From Deinococcus aestuarii (lineage in GTDB: Bacteria > Deinococcota > Deinococci > Deinococcales > Deinococcaceae): a DNA stretch of 64,000 bases. Position 1 is the stretch's first letter. Each line of letters starts with the position of its first letter. Of this stretch, positions 54,612 through 63,220 are shown piece after piece. Made by a program: the position numbers and the translations under genes. Under the pieces are notes generated by a model, which was not told where the DNA came from, ran no database searches, and was given only the letters and a program-made list of their open reading frames with translations. The stretch covers positions 62,001 to 126,000 of the forward strand of contig NZ_JAHKSN010000006.1 of assembly GCF_018863415.1 (NCBI RefSeq), in the 5' to 3' direction.

Positions 54612-56240
54612 ATGGAACGGCGTTTTCCCCACGTGTCTTCGTCGCCGCCGTCTTTCTCGCCCCGGGCCCGCCGACGCCGGGCGCTCCTGGTGACCACCCT
54701 GGGGCTGACCCTGGCGGCCTGCGCCGGGGTCACGCCCCCCGACGCCCTGACCGTCCAAACCGACCGGGGGGCCGTCCGCGGCGTCAGCGCCGGGGGCGTC
54801 GAGAGCTTCCGGGGGATTCCGTACGCCGCCGCGCCCGTGGGCGACCTGCGCTGGAAGGCGCCGCAACCCGCCCCCGCCTGGTCGGGCGTGCGGCCCGCCG
54901 GGGAGTTCGGGAACACCTGCCCGGCCCTGGAGAGCACGAACGGGCCCCGCTCGGAGACCGAGGACTGCCTGTTCATCAACGTGCAGCGCCCGGCGGGGAC
55001 GAGTGCGGGCGCGGGGCTGCCGGTCTACGTCTTCATCCACGGGGGCGGGCTGACGAACGGCAGCTCCAACCAAGCCGACATGGACAAGATCGTCCGCGAG
55101 ACGGGCGTGATCGGCGTGAGCCTCAACTACCGCCTGGGCGTCTTCGGGTTCCTGGGGCACCCGGGCCTCACCGCCGAGGCGGGCGAGTCGGGCAACTTCG
55201 GGTTCCTCGACCAGCAGGCGGCCCTGCGCTGGCTTCAGCGCAACGTCGCCGCCTTCGGGGGGGACCCGGCCCGGGTGACGGTCGGCGGGGAGTCGGCGGG
55301 CGGGTACTCGGTGTGCGGGCACCTGGTCTCCCCGGGGTCGCGGGGGCTCCTTTCCAAGGCCATGCTCCAGAGCCCCTACTGCTCCAGCCGGACCCAGGCG
55401 CAGGCCGACGCGGGCGGCACGGCCTTCGCCGCGCGGCTGGGCTGCACCGACCCGGCGAACGTGCTGGCCTGCCTGCGGAACGCCTCACCCGCCGCGCTGC
55501 TGGACGCCAGCGCCGGCTTCTCCTCCCTGTTCGTCCGGGGCACCTCCGCGCTCCCGAACGATCCCCGCGAGGCCGTCCGCACCGGGAACTTCGCCCGGGT
55601 GCCGGTGGTCATCGGGGCGACCCGCGACGAGGGCCGCACCTTCTCCCAGGGCAACATCGGCTGGACCCGGGCGCAGTACGAGGCGTGGGTGCGAGAGACC
55701 TTCGGGAGCAATGCGGGCGCCGTGCTCGCGCAGTACCCGTGGCCGCAGGGCGCCGACGAGTACACCGGGGCGGAGTTGTCCGGGGACATCCTGACGGATT
55801 CGGGCCTCATCGTGGGGATCGGGGGGTGCCCGACCCGCACCTTCGTCCAGGACTTCGCCCGCTCCACCCGCACCTACGCCTACGAGTTCGCTCACCGCAC
55901 CGGCCCGGGGCTGGTCGACCGGGGCGAGTACGAGTGGGGGGCCGGGCACGCGGCGGAGCTGGCCTACCTCTTCCCGAGCTTCAATAACGGCACGCCCATC
56001 GCGCCCCTCTTCGACGCCGCCGAGCAGCAACTCGCCCGCGAGATGGTGGCGTCCTGGGGCTCGTTCACGAAGAGCGGCAGTCCCGAGGTCACCGGGCAGG
56101 TCCCCTGGCCGCCCCACAACGAGCAGGGCCGCACGCTCTCCCTGCGCGCAGGCGGGCAGAGCGTGATGATCGACGACGCGACCTACGTCGCCGAGCACCA
56201 GTGCGACTTCTGGAACACCCTGCCCGCGCCGACGAACTGA
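54612..56240 (+). CDS. Type-B carboxylesterase lipoprotein
   Basis: 542 aa from the ATG at 54612 with CAGGAGGTCGT before it; the longer open frame upstream is antisense to the ROK gene. An Arg-rich start and a hydrophobic segment lead to the lipobox LAAC (Cys37). The carboxylesterase signature is complete: ESFRGIPYAAAPVG, EDCLFINVQ, oxyanion HGGG (143-146), nucleophile elbow GGESAGG (Ser228), acid near GATRDEG, and a His in WGAGHAAELAYLF. It hydrolyses ester bonds at the cell surface; the substrate is unknown, possibly acetylated sugars given the GH3 neighbour. Confidence 0.92.
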   Translation: MERRFPHVSSSPPSFSPRARRRRALLVTTLGLTLAACAGVTPPDALTVQTDRGAVRGVSAGGVESFRGIPYAAAPVGDLRWKAPQPAPAWSGVRPAGEFGNTCPALESTNGPRSETEDCLFINVQRPAGTSAGAGLPVYVFIHGGGLTNGSSNQADMDKIVRETGVIGVSLNYRLGVFGFLGHPGLTAEAGESGNFGFLDQQAALRWLQRNVAAFGGDPARVTVGGESAGGYSVCGHLVSPGSRGLLSKAMLQSPYCSSRTQAQADAGGTAFAARLGCTDPANVLACLRNASPAALLDASAGFSSLFVRGTSALPNDPREAVRTGNFARVPVVIGATRDEGRTFSQGNIGWTRAQYEAWVRETFGSNAGAVLAQYPWPQGADEYTGAELSGDILTDSGLIVGIGGCPTRTFVQDFARSTRTYAYEFAHRTGPGLVDRGEYEWGAGHAAELAYLFPSFNNGTPIAPLFDAAEQQLAREMVASWGSFTKSGSPEVTGQVPWPPHNEQGRTLSLRAGGQSVMIDDATYVAEHQCDFWNTLPAPTN

Positions 56241-56328
56241 GCGCCGACCCGGGCGACCGCCCCCGGCGCCCCATTCACCCCCGGGAAGGCCGGTCCCGCG
56301 CTGCGGCCTTCACACCGACAGGAGAACC

Positions 56329-58308
56329 ATGACCCCCAGATCCCTGCCCCTGATCGCCCTCACGTCCACCCTGATCCTCGCGGCCTGCACCCAGGTCTCC
56401 GGGGAGGTGCAGCCCGAGTTGGGCGCCGGGCCCGGCGTCACGCTCATCACCGAGGGCGGGCGAAGCTTCAAGGACCTGAACAAGAACGGGGCGCTCGACC
56501 CCTACGAGGACTGGCGCCTCACGCCGGGAGCGCGCGCGGACCACCTGATCTCCCGGATGACCCTGGAGGAGAAGGCGGGCGTGATGATGCACGGCACCGC
56601 CCCGACCACGGCGGGCGGCGTCGGCCAGGGCAGCAGCTACGACCTGACCCAGGCCACGCGGATGATCCGGGACGAGCACGTCAACACCTTCATCACCCGC
56701 CTGGACGGCGACCCGGTGAACCTCGCCACCCAGAACAACCGGCTCCAGGAGATCGCGGAGGCGACCCGGCTGGGCATCCCCGCCACCATCAGCACCGACC
56801 CGCGCAACTCCTTCCAGTTCGTGCTGGGCGCGACCAACGAGGCCGGGCAGTTCAGCAAGTGGCCCGAGACGCTGGGGCTGGCGGCCACCCGCGACCCGAA
56901 CCTCACCCGCCGCATGGCGGACGTCGCCCGGCAGGAGTACCGGGCGGTGGGCATCCAGATGGCCCTCTCGCCCCAGGCGGACCTCGCCACCGAGCCCCGC
57001 TGGTCGCGCATCAGCGGCACCTTCGGCGAGGACGCCGCGACGGTGAGCGCCCACGTCGGCGCCTACGTGTCGGGCTTCCAGAACGGCACCCAGGGGATCA
57101 ACAGGAACAGCGTGGTCACCGTCGTCAAGCACTGGGGCGGGTACGGCGCGGCGCGCGAGGGCTTCGACGGGCACAACAGCTACGGCAAGTACGCGGACTT
57201 CTCGTCAGGCGCCAGCTACGACAACCACCTGCGGGCCTTTCAGGGCGCCTTCGACGCGGGCGCCGCCGGGGTGATGCCCACCTACTCCATCCTGACCGGC
57301 GTCACCGTGAACGGGCAGGCGCTCGAACAGGTCGGGGCGGGCTTCAACCGTCAGCTTCTTCAGGACGAGTTGCGCGGGCGGTACGGCTTTGGGGGCGTGA
57401 TCGTCTCCGACTGGGCGATCATGAACGACTGCAACGAGATCTGCGTGAACGGCAGCCCGGACCCTGCCGAGCGCGTCCGGGGCATCGCCATGCCGTGGGG
57501 CGTCGAGCACCTGAGCCGCGAGGATCGCTACGCCAAGGGCGTGGGCGCGGGGCTGGATCAGATCGGGGGCACCACCGACTCTGCCACCCTGATCTCGGCG
57601 GTGAAGAACGGGAAGGTCACCGAGGCGCGCATCGGCGAGTCCGTGCGCCGCATCCTGGTCCAAAAGTTCGAGCAGGGTCTGTTCGAGAACCCCTACGTGA
57701 ACGCGCGGAGGGCCGGTGAGGTCGTCGGCAACGCGGGGTTCAGCCGGGAGGCGGACGACGCCCAGGTGCGTTCGCTGGTGCTGCTGGAGAACAAGAATGA
57801 CCTGCTGCCGCTGGGGAGCGGCGTGAAGAAGGTCTACCTCTACGGGGTCGCGCCCGAGGCGGCTACCGCGGCGGGCTTCACCGTCGTCACCACCCCGGGG
57901 GAGGCGGACGTCGCCATCATCCGCGCCGAGGCGCCGTTTCAGACCCTGCACCCCAACTACTTCTTCGGCAGCCGCTACCACGAGGGCGACCTGGATTTCA
58001 AGGACGGCCATCCCGCCTACGAGGCCTTCAAGGCCGCTGCCGCCCAGGTGCCCACGATCCTGACCGTGTACCTCGACCGCCCGGCCATCCTCACCAACGT
58101 CAAGGACAGGGCGGGTGCGCTGATCGGCAACTTCGGGGTGAGCGACGCGAACCTCTTCCGGATGCTGACCGGGCAAGCGCGGCCGGAGGGCAAGCTGCCC
58201 TTCGAGCTGCCGTCCTCGATGGAGGCGGTCCGCGCCCAGAAGCCTGACCTGCCGAGCGACAGCGCCGCCCCGCTCTATCCCTACGGGCACGGCCTGGCGT
58301 TGAAGTAG
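56329..58308 (+). CDS. Glycoside hydrolase family 3 lipoprotein
   Basis: 659 aa with GACAGGAGAACC before the ATG and a lipobox LAAC (Cys20). A short EF-hand-like loop (DLNKNGALDPYEDW) precedes the GH3 barrel (..RADHLISRMTLEEKAGVMMHG.., VVTVVKHWGGYGAAREGFDGHNS, RLLQDELRGRYGFGGVIVSDWAIMND), with the nucleophile Asp361 in VSDW. The C-terminal domain (..EADDAQVRSLVLLENKNDLLPL..) completes the fold. A beta-glucosidase or beta-xylosidase-like exo-enzyme of the envelope. It follows the esterase by 88 bp, so the two form an operon likely controlled by the ROK protein. Confidence 0.92.
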   Translation: MTPRSLPLIALTSTLILAACTQVSGEVQPELGAGPGVTLITEGGRSFKDLNKNGALDPYEDWRLTPGARADHLISRMTLEEKAGVMMHGTAPTTAGGVGQGSSYDLTQATRMIRDEHVNTFITRLDGDPVNLATQNNRLQEIAEATRLGIPATISTDPRNSFQFVLGATNEAGQFSKWPETLGLAATRDPNLTRRMADVARQEYRAVGIQMALSPQADLATEPRWSRISGTFGEDAATVSAHVGAYVSGFQNGTQGINRNSVVTVVKHWGGYGAAREGFDGHNSYGKYADFSSGASYDNHLRAFQGAFDAGAAGVMPTYSILTGVTVNGQALEQVGAGFNRQLLQDELRGRYGFGGVIVSDWAIMNDCNEICVNGSPDPAERVRGIAMPWGVEHLSREDRYAKGVGAGLDQIGGTTDSATLISAVKNGKVTEARIGESVRRILVQKFEQGLFENPYVNARRAGEVVGNAGFSREADDAQVRSLVLLENKNDLLPLGSGVKKVYLYGVAPEAATAAGFTVVTTPGEADVAIIRAEAPFQTLHPNYFFGSRYHEGDLDFKDGHPAYEAFKAAAAQVPTILTVYLDRPAILTNVKDRAGALIGNFGVSDANLFRMLTGQARPEGKLPFELPSSMEAVRAQKPDLPSDSAAPLYPYGHGLALK

Positions 58309-58334
58309 AGGCGGACGAGTTCAGACCGCAACGA

Positions 58335-58369
58335 GCAGGGACAGGGCGAAGGGCCCTGCCCGTCCCTGC
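58335..58369 (+). terminator. Hairpin after the GH3 gene
   Basis: GCAGGGAC (58335-58342) pairs with GTCCCTGC (58362-58369), with a further inner stem AGGGC/GCCCT. It lies 27 bp after the GH3 stop. No T-run follows, so it may be a weak or factor-dependent end. Confidence 0.5.
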
Positions 58370-59150
58370 CCCTGCGTCCATGACTCCCGGGCGGCGCCCA
58401 CGTGACCTGCCCGGGTCCGGCAGGCGGGACCGCTGAGAGAGGGTTCAGATCAGCGTGTTGGCGTTGATCTCCTCCGCCGTAGCGCCCAGCGCCCCCTCTC
58501 GCGCCCGGAACGCGTTGACGTTGCCCGGCCAGGGGTGCTCCCCGCCTTGATCACGGAAGATTCGATCCTCGCCCCGCTCCGGCAGACCGAAGAGGAGGTG
58601 CGGGTCACCCGGCAGCGGTCGAGTTCCGCCTCCGCCCCGTCCCGCCAGGAGGGGGCCCTCCCACCCGCGAAGGGATGGACTGGGCCGCTGGTGCCCTGGG
58701 GGATGCTGAGGGTTGGGGAGGGACAGAGGCCGCCGAGAACGCCGTGTCAAAAGTGTGTTCCAGACAGCCTTTCCTCGAACTGCGGGACGTCAGTCCTGCC
58801 CCATCCTCCCGCTCGCCGCGGGCGTCCGCACGCATGGGGCCGGTGAGGACCGGCCCGGGAGCGTCTGGGGTCATGAGGCAAGCTGGCGCAGCCGGTTCGG
58901 GCCAGGGAGACGCTCTGTGGCTCGGGGTGAGAGCGGCTGCTGACCGGGCCCCTCCGGTCGAGGTGAACCGGCTCACGTCTGATGGAGCCAGGGCCTCACG
59001 GAGCAGGCGGATCTGCGCTTCGTTCGCCTCGGCGTGGGCCTGGAGCTGGGGGTCGGGCACGGCCAGCAGGATGACAGATGAACCGCCCCCGGGCAGACGA
59101 ACTTGCGGTACCGACTCTGGAAGGTTGCCCGTCGCCGCCCGCCCTGGGGC
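58370..59150. other. Long non-coding or degenerate region
   Basis: About 780 bp. Short frames such as ..ATAEEINANTLI (minus, ending 58446) and MPDPQLQAHAEANEAQIRLLREALA (minus, near 58985-59060) look like pieces of former genes but match nothing recognised. No RNA gene or repeat was seen. Confidence 0.4.
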
Positions 59151-59435
59151 TCAGAACGGGATCAACAGGTTGAGGAGCCTTCGCAGCTCATCGGGGGTAT
59201 CATCCGCCGTCCGGGTCGCGGCGCGGGCGGCCAGCACCCGGAACTCGTCCTCGGACGGCAGCGTCGTGGCCTCCACGGTCAGGGTGTGGGGGGACCACCC
59301 GGGCTTGGGGCCACACTCCAGGCGCACATCGTCGGGGCGGTAGCAGCGCCCGGGCTCCAGCTCGAAGCGCGCCCGCCACACCCCTTCGGGCGCCAGGACG
59401 ATGAAGAGGAAGGAAGAGAGCGTCACTGCCCCCAT
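59151..59435 (-). CDS. 94-aa hypothetical protein, intact member of a three-copy family
   Basis: ATG at 59435 after TTGGAGGCGCAAA, a good ribosome-binding site. The product starts MGAVTLSSFLFIVLAPEGVW, continues ARFELEPGRCYRPDDVRLECG and HTLTVEATTLPSEDEFRVLAARAATR, and ends DELRRLLNLLIPF. It is probably a small beta domain followed by a C-terminal helix. Broken copies lie at 50310-50590 and 41528-41612, each in a similar solitary setting. Function unknown. Confidence 0.7.
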   Translation of the reverse strand: MGAVTLSSFLFIVLAPEGVWRARFELEPGRCYRPDDVRLECGPKPGWSPHTLTVEATTLPSEDEFRVLAARAATRTADDTPDELRRLLNLLIPF

Positions 59436-60005
59436 TTTGCGCCTCCAAAGGTGAAAAGCGCGAGCACGGCGGGAACGTGGCCGCGTCCCAGCAGGGAGGG
59501 TCCGCAAATAAAGCAGGGCTCTCCCGCCGGGGGCCTCTCCGGGTGGGGTGCCTGAGGGAGGCGGCACCGTCCTCCTCCACCGCCCGTCGCCAGGAATAGC
59601 AGGTGAGGAGGTCGTTCACTCTCGTTTCTGGTCGCGAACTCGAACGGCCCATAAGAACCGGTGAACAACGCGCGCTCCGCCTGCACTCCACTCCCAGGGC
59701 TCTTGAGGATTCGGCCTTCACCCCTGGGATCAGCTTCACGCCTGGAGCAGCCTGCTCCGCTCACCGACCAGGCCCGCGAGCGCACCGCCTTCACTGTCCG
59801 GGGACACCGCGAGCGACCAGGCCGCCCACCCCGCGCAGCCCTGCCCTGCTTTCCCGGCCTGAACCGTCAGGCACCCCCGCCGAGCGGTCCCCTCCGGGTG
59901 CCTTCCTCTCCACCCCGCCGTCGCGCGGCCGCTCCACCCTGCGGACCTGCCGGGTGAGCCGGGGAGCTTCACTCCGGCCTGGAGGGCGGCACGACGCGGC
60001 GGGGG
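59436..60005. other. Intergenic region before the S9 peptidase
   Basis: 570 bp without an intact gene. Frames are short and compositionally poor. Only the -10 box next to the peptidase start is recognisable. Confidence 0.4.
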
Positions 60006-60011
60006 TACGAT
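60006..60011 (+). promoter_or_regulatory. -10 box placing transcription start at the peptidase GTG (leaderless)
   Basis: TACGAT, then CACCGG, then the GTG start codon. There is no Shine-Dalgarno sequence. The same geometry is seen before vapB (TACAAT, six bases, ATG) and the phosphotransferase (TAACAT, six bases, ATG). Confidence 0.55.
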
Positions 60012-60017
60012 CACCGG

Positions 60018-61796
60018 GTGAGCGACGCTGACTTCCGCCGCTACCTCAACGTCCGCTCGTGCGCGAACGGCAGCCTGCGCGCCGACGGTGCTCGCCTGGC
60101 GTTCCTACACAACGCGGACGGCACCATGCAGATCTGGACCGTCGACGGGCCGGGCCGCTGGCCACAGCAACGCACCTTCTTTCCGAACCGCGTGAGCGGG
60201 CTCGTCTACGCGCCGCACGGCCACCAGGTCCTGTTCGGCATGGACGAGGGCGGCAACGAGCGAGACCAGCTCTACCTGATGGACGACGAGGGCCTGGAGG
60301 TGCGTGCCCTCACGGCGGACCCCCGGGTGAGACACACGTCGGGCGTGTGGAGCCCGGACGGCACGCGGATCGCCTTTACCGCCACGCGCGAGAACCCGAG
60401 CGACTTCACGCCCTACGAACTCGACGTGGCGAGCGGCGAGGTCCGCAAGCTGGCCCCCCTGGGCGGCTACGTCCTCGCCTCCGCCTGGCTGCCCGACGGT
60501 TCGGGCGTGATCCTGACGCGGGCGCACTCGCGGCTGAGACACGAACTGCTGCTGGTGCGGGGCGGGGAGGTCATGCCACTCACCGGGCCGGACGCGCAGT
60601 ACCTCGCCGTGCGGCCCTTGCCGGGCGAGGCGTCCGCCCTGGTCCTCACCGACGCCGGGCGCGACTTCACGAACCTCGCGCGGCTGGACTTCACGACCCG
60701 TGAACTCACCTTCCTGTCCGACCGTTCCTGGGACGAGGAGGGCGTGCACGTCACGACAGACGGGACGTTGGCCCTGCTCGTCTGGAACGAGGAGGGCTTC
60801 GGGCGGGCCGAGCGCCTCGACCTCGCCTCGGGCGAGCGGCGCGAGGTCACGGGCCTGCCGCGCGGCGTGCTCGACGGGCCCGACCTGGGCCGCGACGGGC
60901 GCACCTTCCTGCTGACCGCTCACGGTCCCACCGAGGCGATGAACGTCTGGGGAGTGAACGCGGACGCGGGTGAAGCGACCCGCTGGACGGGGGCCACACT
61001 CGGGACCGTGCCGCAGGCGGCCATCGTGCAGCCCGAGGTGGTGCATTTTCGGAGTTTCGACGGCCTGCGGGTCCCCGCCCTGTACCTGCGCCCGCATGGC
61101 GCGCAGGGCATGCTGCCCGTCGTCGTGGTCGCCCACGGCGGGCCCGAAAGGCAGAGCCGCCCCACCTTCAGCCCGGTCGGTCAGTACCTCGTGGCGCAGG
61201 GGTACGGGGTGCTGCTGCCCAACGTGCGCGGCTCGACCGGCTACGGCAAGGCCTATACCCACCTCGACGACGTGGAGCGGCGCATGGACAGCGTGGCCGA
61301 CCTGCGGGCCGCCTGGGACTGGCTCGTGCGGGAGGGCGGCGCCGACGAGCGGCGCATCGCCCTCTACGGGGGCAGCTACGGCGGCTTCATGGTGCTCTCG
61401 GCCCTGGCAACGTACCCCGACCTCTGGGCGGCGGGCGTCGACCTCATGGGCATCGCGAACTTCGTGACCTTCCTGGAGCGCACCAGCCCGTACCGCCGTG
61501 CGGTGCGCGAGGCGGAGTACGGCTCGCTGGAGCGCGACCGCGCGTTCCTGCACGCCATCTCGCCGCTCACGCAGGTGGACCGCATCCGCGCGCCCCTGAT
61601 GGTGATCCACGGGGCGAACGACCCGCGGGTGCCCGTGTCGGAGGCCGAGCAGATCGTGGCGGCCCTGCGCGCCCGTGACGTGCCGGTGGAGTACCTGCGC
61701 TATGAGAACGAGGGCCACGGGCTGGTGAGGCTCGCCAACCGGCTCGACGCCTACCCGAGGGTCGCGGCCTTCCTCGCACGCCATCTGGGGAGGTGA
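60018..61796 (+). CDS. S9-family serine peptidase (prolyl oligopeptidase-like)
   Basis: 592 aa from the GTG at 60018. An N-terminal beta-propeller (about 20-330; repeated blade motifs such as GVWSPDGTRIAFTA) caps a C-terminal alpha/beta hydrolase. The catalytic triad is visible: Ser453 in GGSYGGFM, Asp535 in GANDPRVP and His567 in NEGHGL. No signal peptide, so it acts in the cytoplasm on short peptides, probably as an acylaminoacyl- or dipeptidyl-peptidase. It stands alone between non-coding DNA and dinB. Confidence 0.94.
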   Translation: MSDADFRRYLNVRSCANGSLRADGARLAFLHNADGTMQIWTVDGPGRWPQQRTFFPNRVSGLVYAPHGHQVLFGMDEGGNERDQLYLMDDEGLEVRALTADPRVRHTSGVWSPDGTRIAFTATRENPSDFTPYELDVASGEVRKLAPLGGYVLASAWLPDGSGVILTRAHSRLRHELLLVRGGEVMPLTGPDAQYLAVRPLPGEASALVLTDAGRDFTNLARLDFTTRELTFLSDRSWDEEGVHVTTDGTLALLVWNEEGFGRAERLDLASGERREVTGLPRGVLDGPDLGRDGRTFLLTAHGPTEAMNVWGVNADAGEATRWTGATLGTVPQAAIVQPEVVHFRSFDGLRVPALYLRPHGAQGMLPVVVVAHGGPERQSRPTFSPVGQYLVAQGYGVLLPNVRGSTGYGKAYTHLDDVERRMDSVADLRAAWDWLVREGGADERRIALYGGSYGGFMVLSALATYPDLWAAGVDLMGIANFVTFLERTSPYRRAVREAEYGSLERDRAFLHAISPLTQVDRIRAPLMVIHGANDPRVPVSEAEQIVAALRARDVPVEYLRYENEGHGLVRLANRLDAYPRVAAFLARHLGR

Positions 61797-61878
61797 CCCG
61801 TTCCCAACGCGTCTCCCCTCGCTGCTGCCGGTGAAGGGGCTGCGCCTTGGGTGTGGCGAACCGCGCTCCCGGCTGACT

Positions 61879-62967
61879 TCACCGCCCCTGACTTGAGTGC
61901 CTGGGGGCGTCCCATCGTCTTTCGGCTCCTGGCCGAGGGCTGAGGTTGACGACGCTCACGCCGAGCAGCCGAACCCGGTGCCCACCCAGCAGCTCCGGCG
62001 TCAACACCTCGGCGGCGGCCTCGGCCAGTTCGTCCGCCCTCGCCAGCGGCGCCTCCCGGGTCCGGTGCCGCGTCACCCGCGTCCCGTCCTCGTACCGCAG
62101 CTTCAGGACGACGGTCCGGCCGGCGTACCCCCGCTTGGAGAGCCGCGCCTCCACCTCCGCCGTGATCCCGGGCAACTGGGCCAGCAACTCCTCTCGTGTG
62201 GTCAGGTCCCGCTCGAAGGTCTCCTCGACCCCGATGGACTTGGGCTCCCGGTGCGCCTCCACGGGCCGGTCATCCACTCCTCTCGCCAGGTCGTACAGCC
62301 GGGGCGCGAGCTTGCCCGCACCCAAGATGGCTTGCAGCTCCGGCAAGGACCGCGCCCGCAACTCCGCCCCGGTGTGGATGCCCTGGGCCTGGAGCTTCCC
62401 CGCGATCACCGGCCCCACCCCATAGAACTCCTCGACCGGCAGGGCCGCGAGCAGCGCGTCCACCTCCTCGGGAGGGATGACGGTCAGGCCCGCGGGTTTC
62501 TTCATCCCGCTCGCCAGCTTGGCGAGGAACTTGTTCACCGACACCCCGGCGGAACAGGTCAGTTCTGTCTCCGCCTGGATGTCCGCCTGGATGCTGCGGG
62601 CGATCTCCTCGGCCTCGGCGAGCGTCCGTCCCTCCTGGGTCACGTCGAGGTACGCCTCGTCCAAGACCAACGGCTCAATCACCTCGGTGTAACGGGAGAA
62701 GATCTCGTGGATCTGGGCCGAGACAGCGCGGTACACGTCCATGCGCTGCGGGATCAGGATGATGCCGGGGCAGCGCTGCCGCGCGAGGTGCACGGGCAGG
62801 GCGCTCTTTACCCCAAAACTTCTTGCCACATAGTTGGCGGTCATCACCACGTCCCTGCGGCCCGGCACGATGACGGCGACGGGTTTCTCCCCCAACTCCG
62901 GCTGGTCACGCACCTCGATGGAGGCATAGAAGGCGTCCATGTCCACGTGCACGATCAGGCGGGTCAT
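61879..62967 (-). CDS. dinB: DNA polymerase IV (Y-family translesion polymerase)
   Basis: 362 aa from the ATG at 62967. Y-family motifs: HVDMDAFYASIE (catalytic D9), VMTANYVARSFGVKSALPVHLARQRCP, LDEAYLDVT (D103, E104), SAGVSVNKFLAKLASGMKKPAG, and EEFYGVGPVIAGKL (HhH). A little-finger domain follows (EPKSIGVEETFERDL.., TVVLKLRYEDGTRVTRHRT). It copies past lesions with low fidelity. The usual YEAR motif reads YVAR. No beta-clamp peptide is obvious at the C-terminus (..RRWDAPRHSSQGR). Confidence 0.94.
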   Translation of the reverse strand: MTRLIVHVDMDAFYASIEVRDQPELGEKPVAVIVPGRRDVVMTANYVARSFGVKSALPVHLARQRCPGIILIPQRMDVYRAVSAQIHEIFSRYTEVIEPLVLDEAYLDVTQEGRTLAEAEEIARSIQADIQAETELTCSAGVSVNKFLAKLASGMKKPAGLTVIPPEEVDALLAALPVEEFYGVGPVIAGKLQAQGIHTGAELRARSLPELQAILGAGKLAPRLYDLARGVDDRPVEAHREPKSIGVEETFERDLTTREELLAQLPGITAEVEARLSKRGYAGRTVVLKLRYEDGTRVTRHRTREAPLARADELAEAAAEVLTPELLGGHRVRLLGVSVVNLSPRPGAERRWDAPRHSSQGR

Positions 62968-63208
62968 GCCCGCAGTGTCGCTCACCCTGCCAGAACTTGG
63001 AGTCGGGAATCCCGCCTTCTGCACGGTCGCGTTGGTGCCCACCTGCCGTGGAGCGTGCGTCACCCGGCGCAGGGCCTACTGGTCCCCCACCGCTTTGTGC
63101 CTTCGCGCGCCCGTCGTGTGGACCTTGAGCGGCCGTGGTGCTCCCCACCCTCGTCCCGCACCCTCCAACTCAGGAGAGCCACCTTCGTGCCTCCGGTCCG
63201 CCGACCCT

Positions 63209-63214
63209 TAACAT
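63209..63214 (+). promoter_or_regulatory. -10 box of a leaderless phosphotransferase mRNA
   Basis: TAACAT, then CCCGGC, then the ATG at 63221. No ribosome-binding site precedes the ATG. Confidence 0.5.
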
Positions 63215-63220
63215 CCCGGC

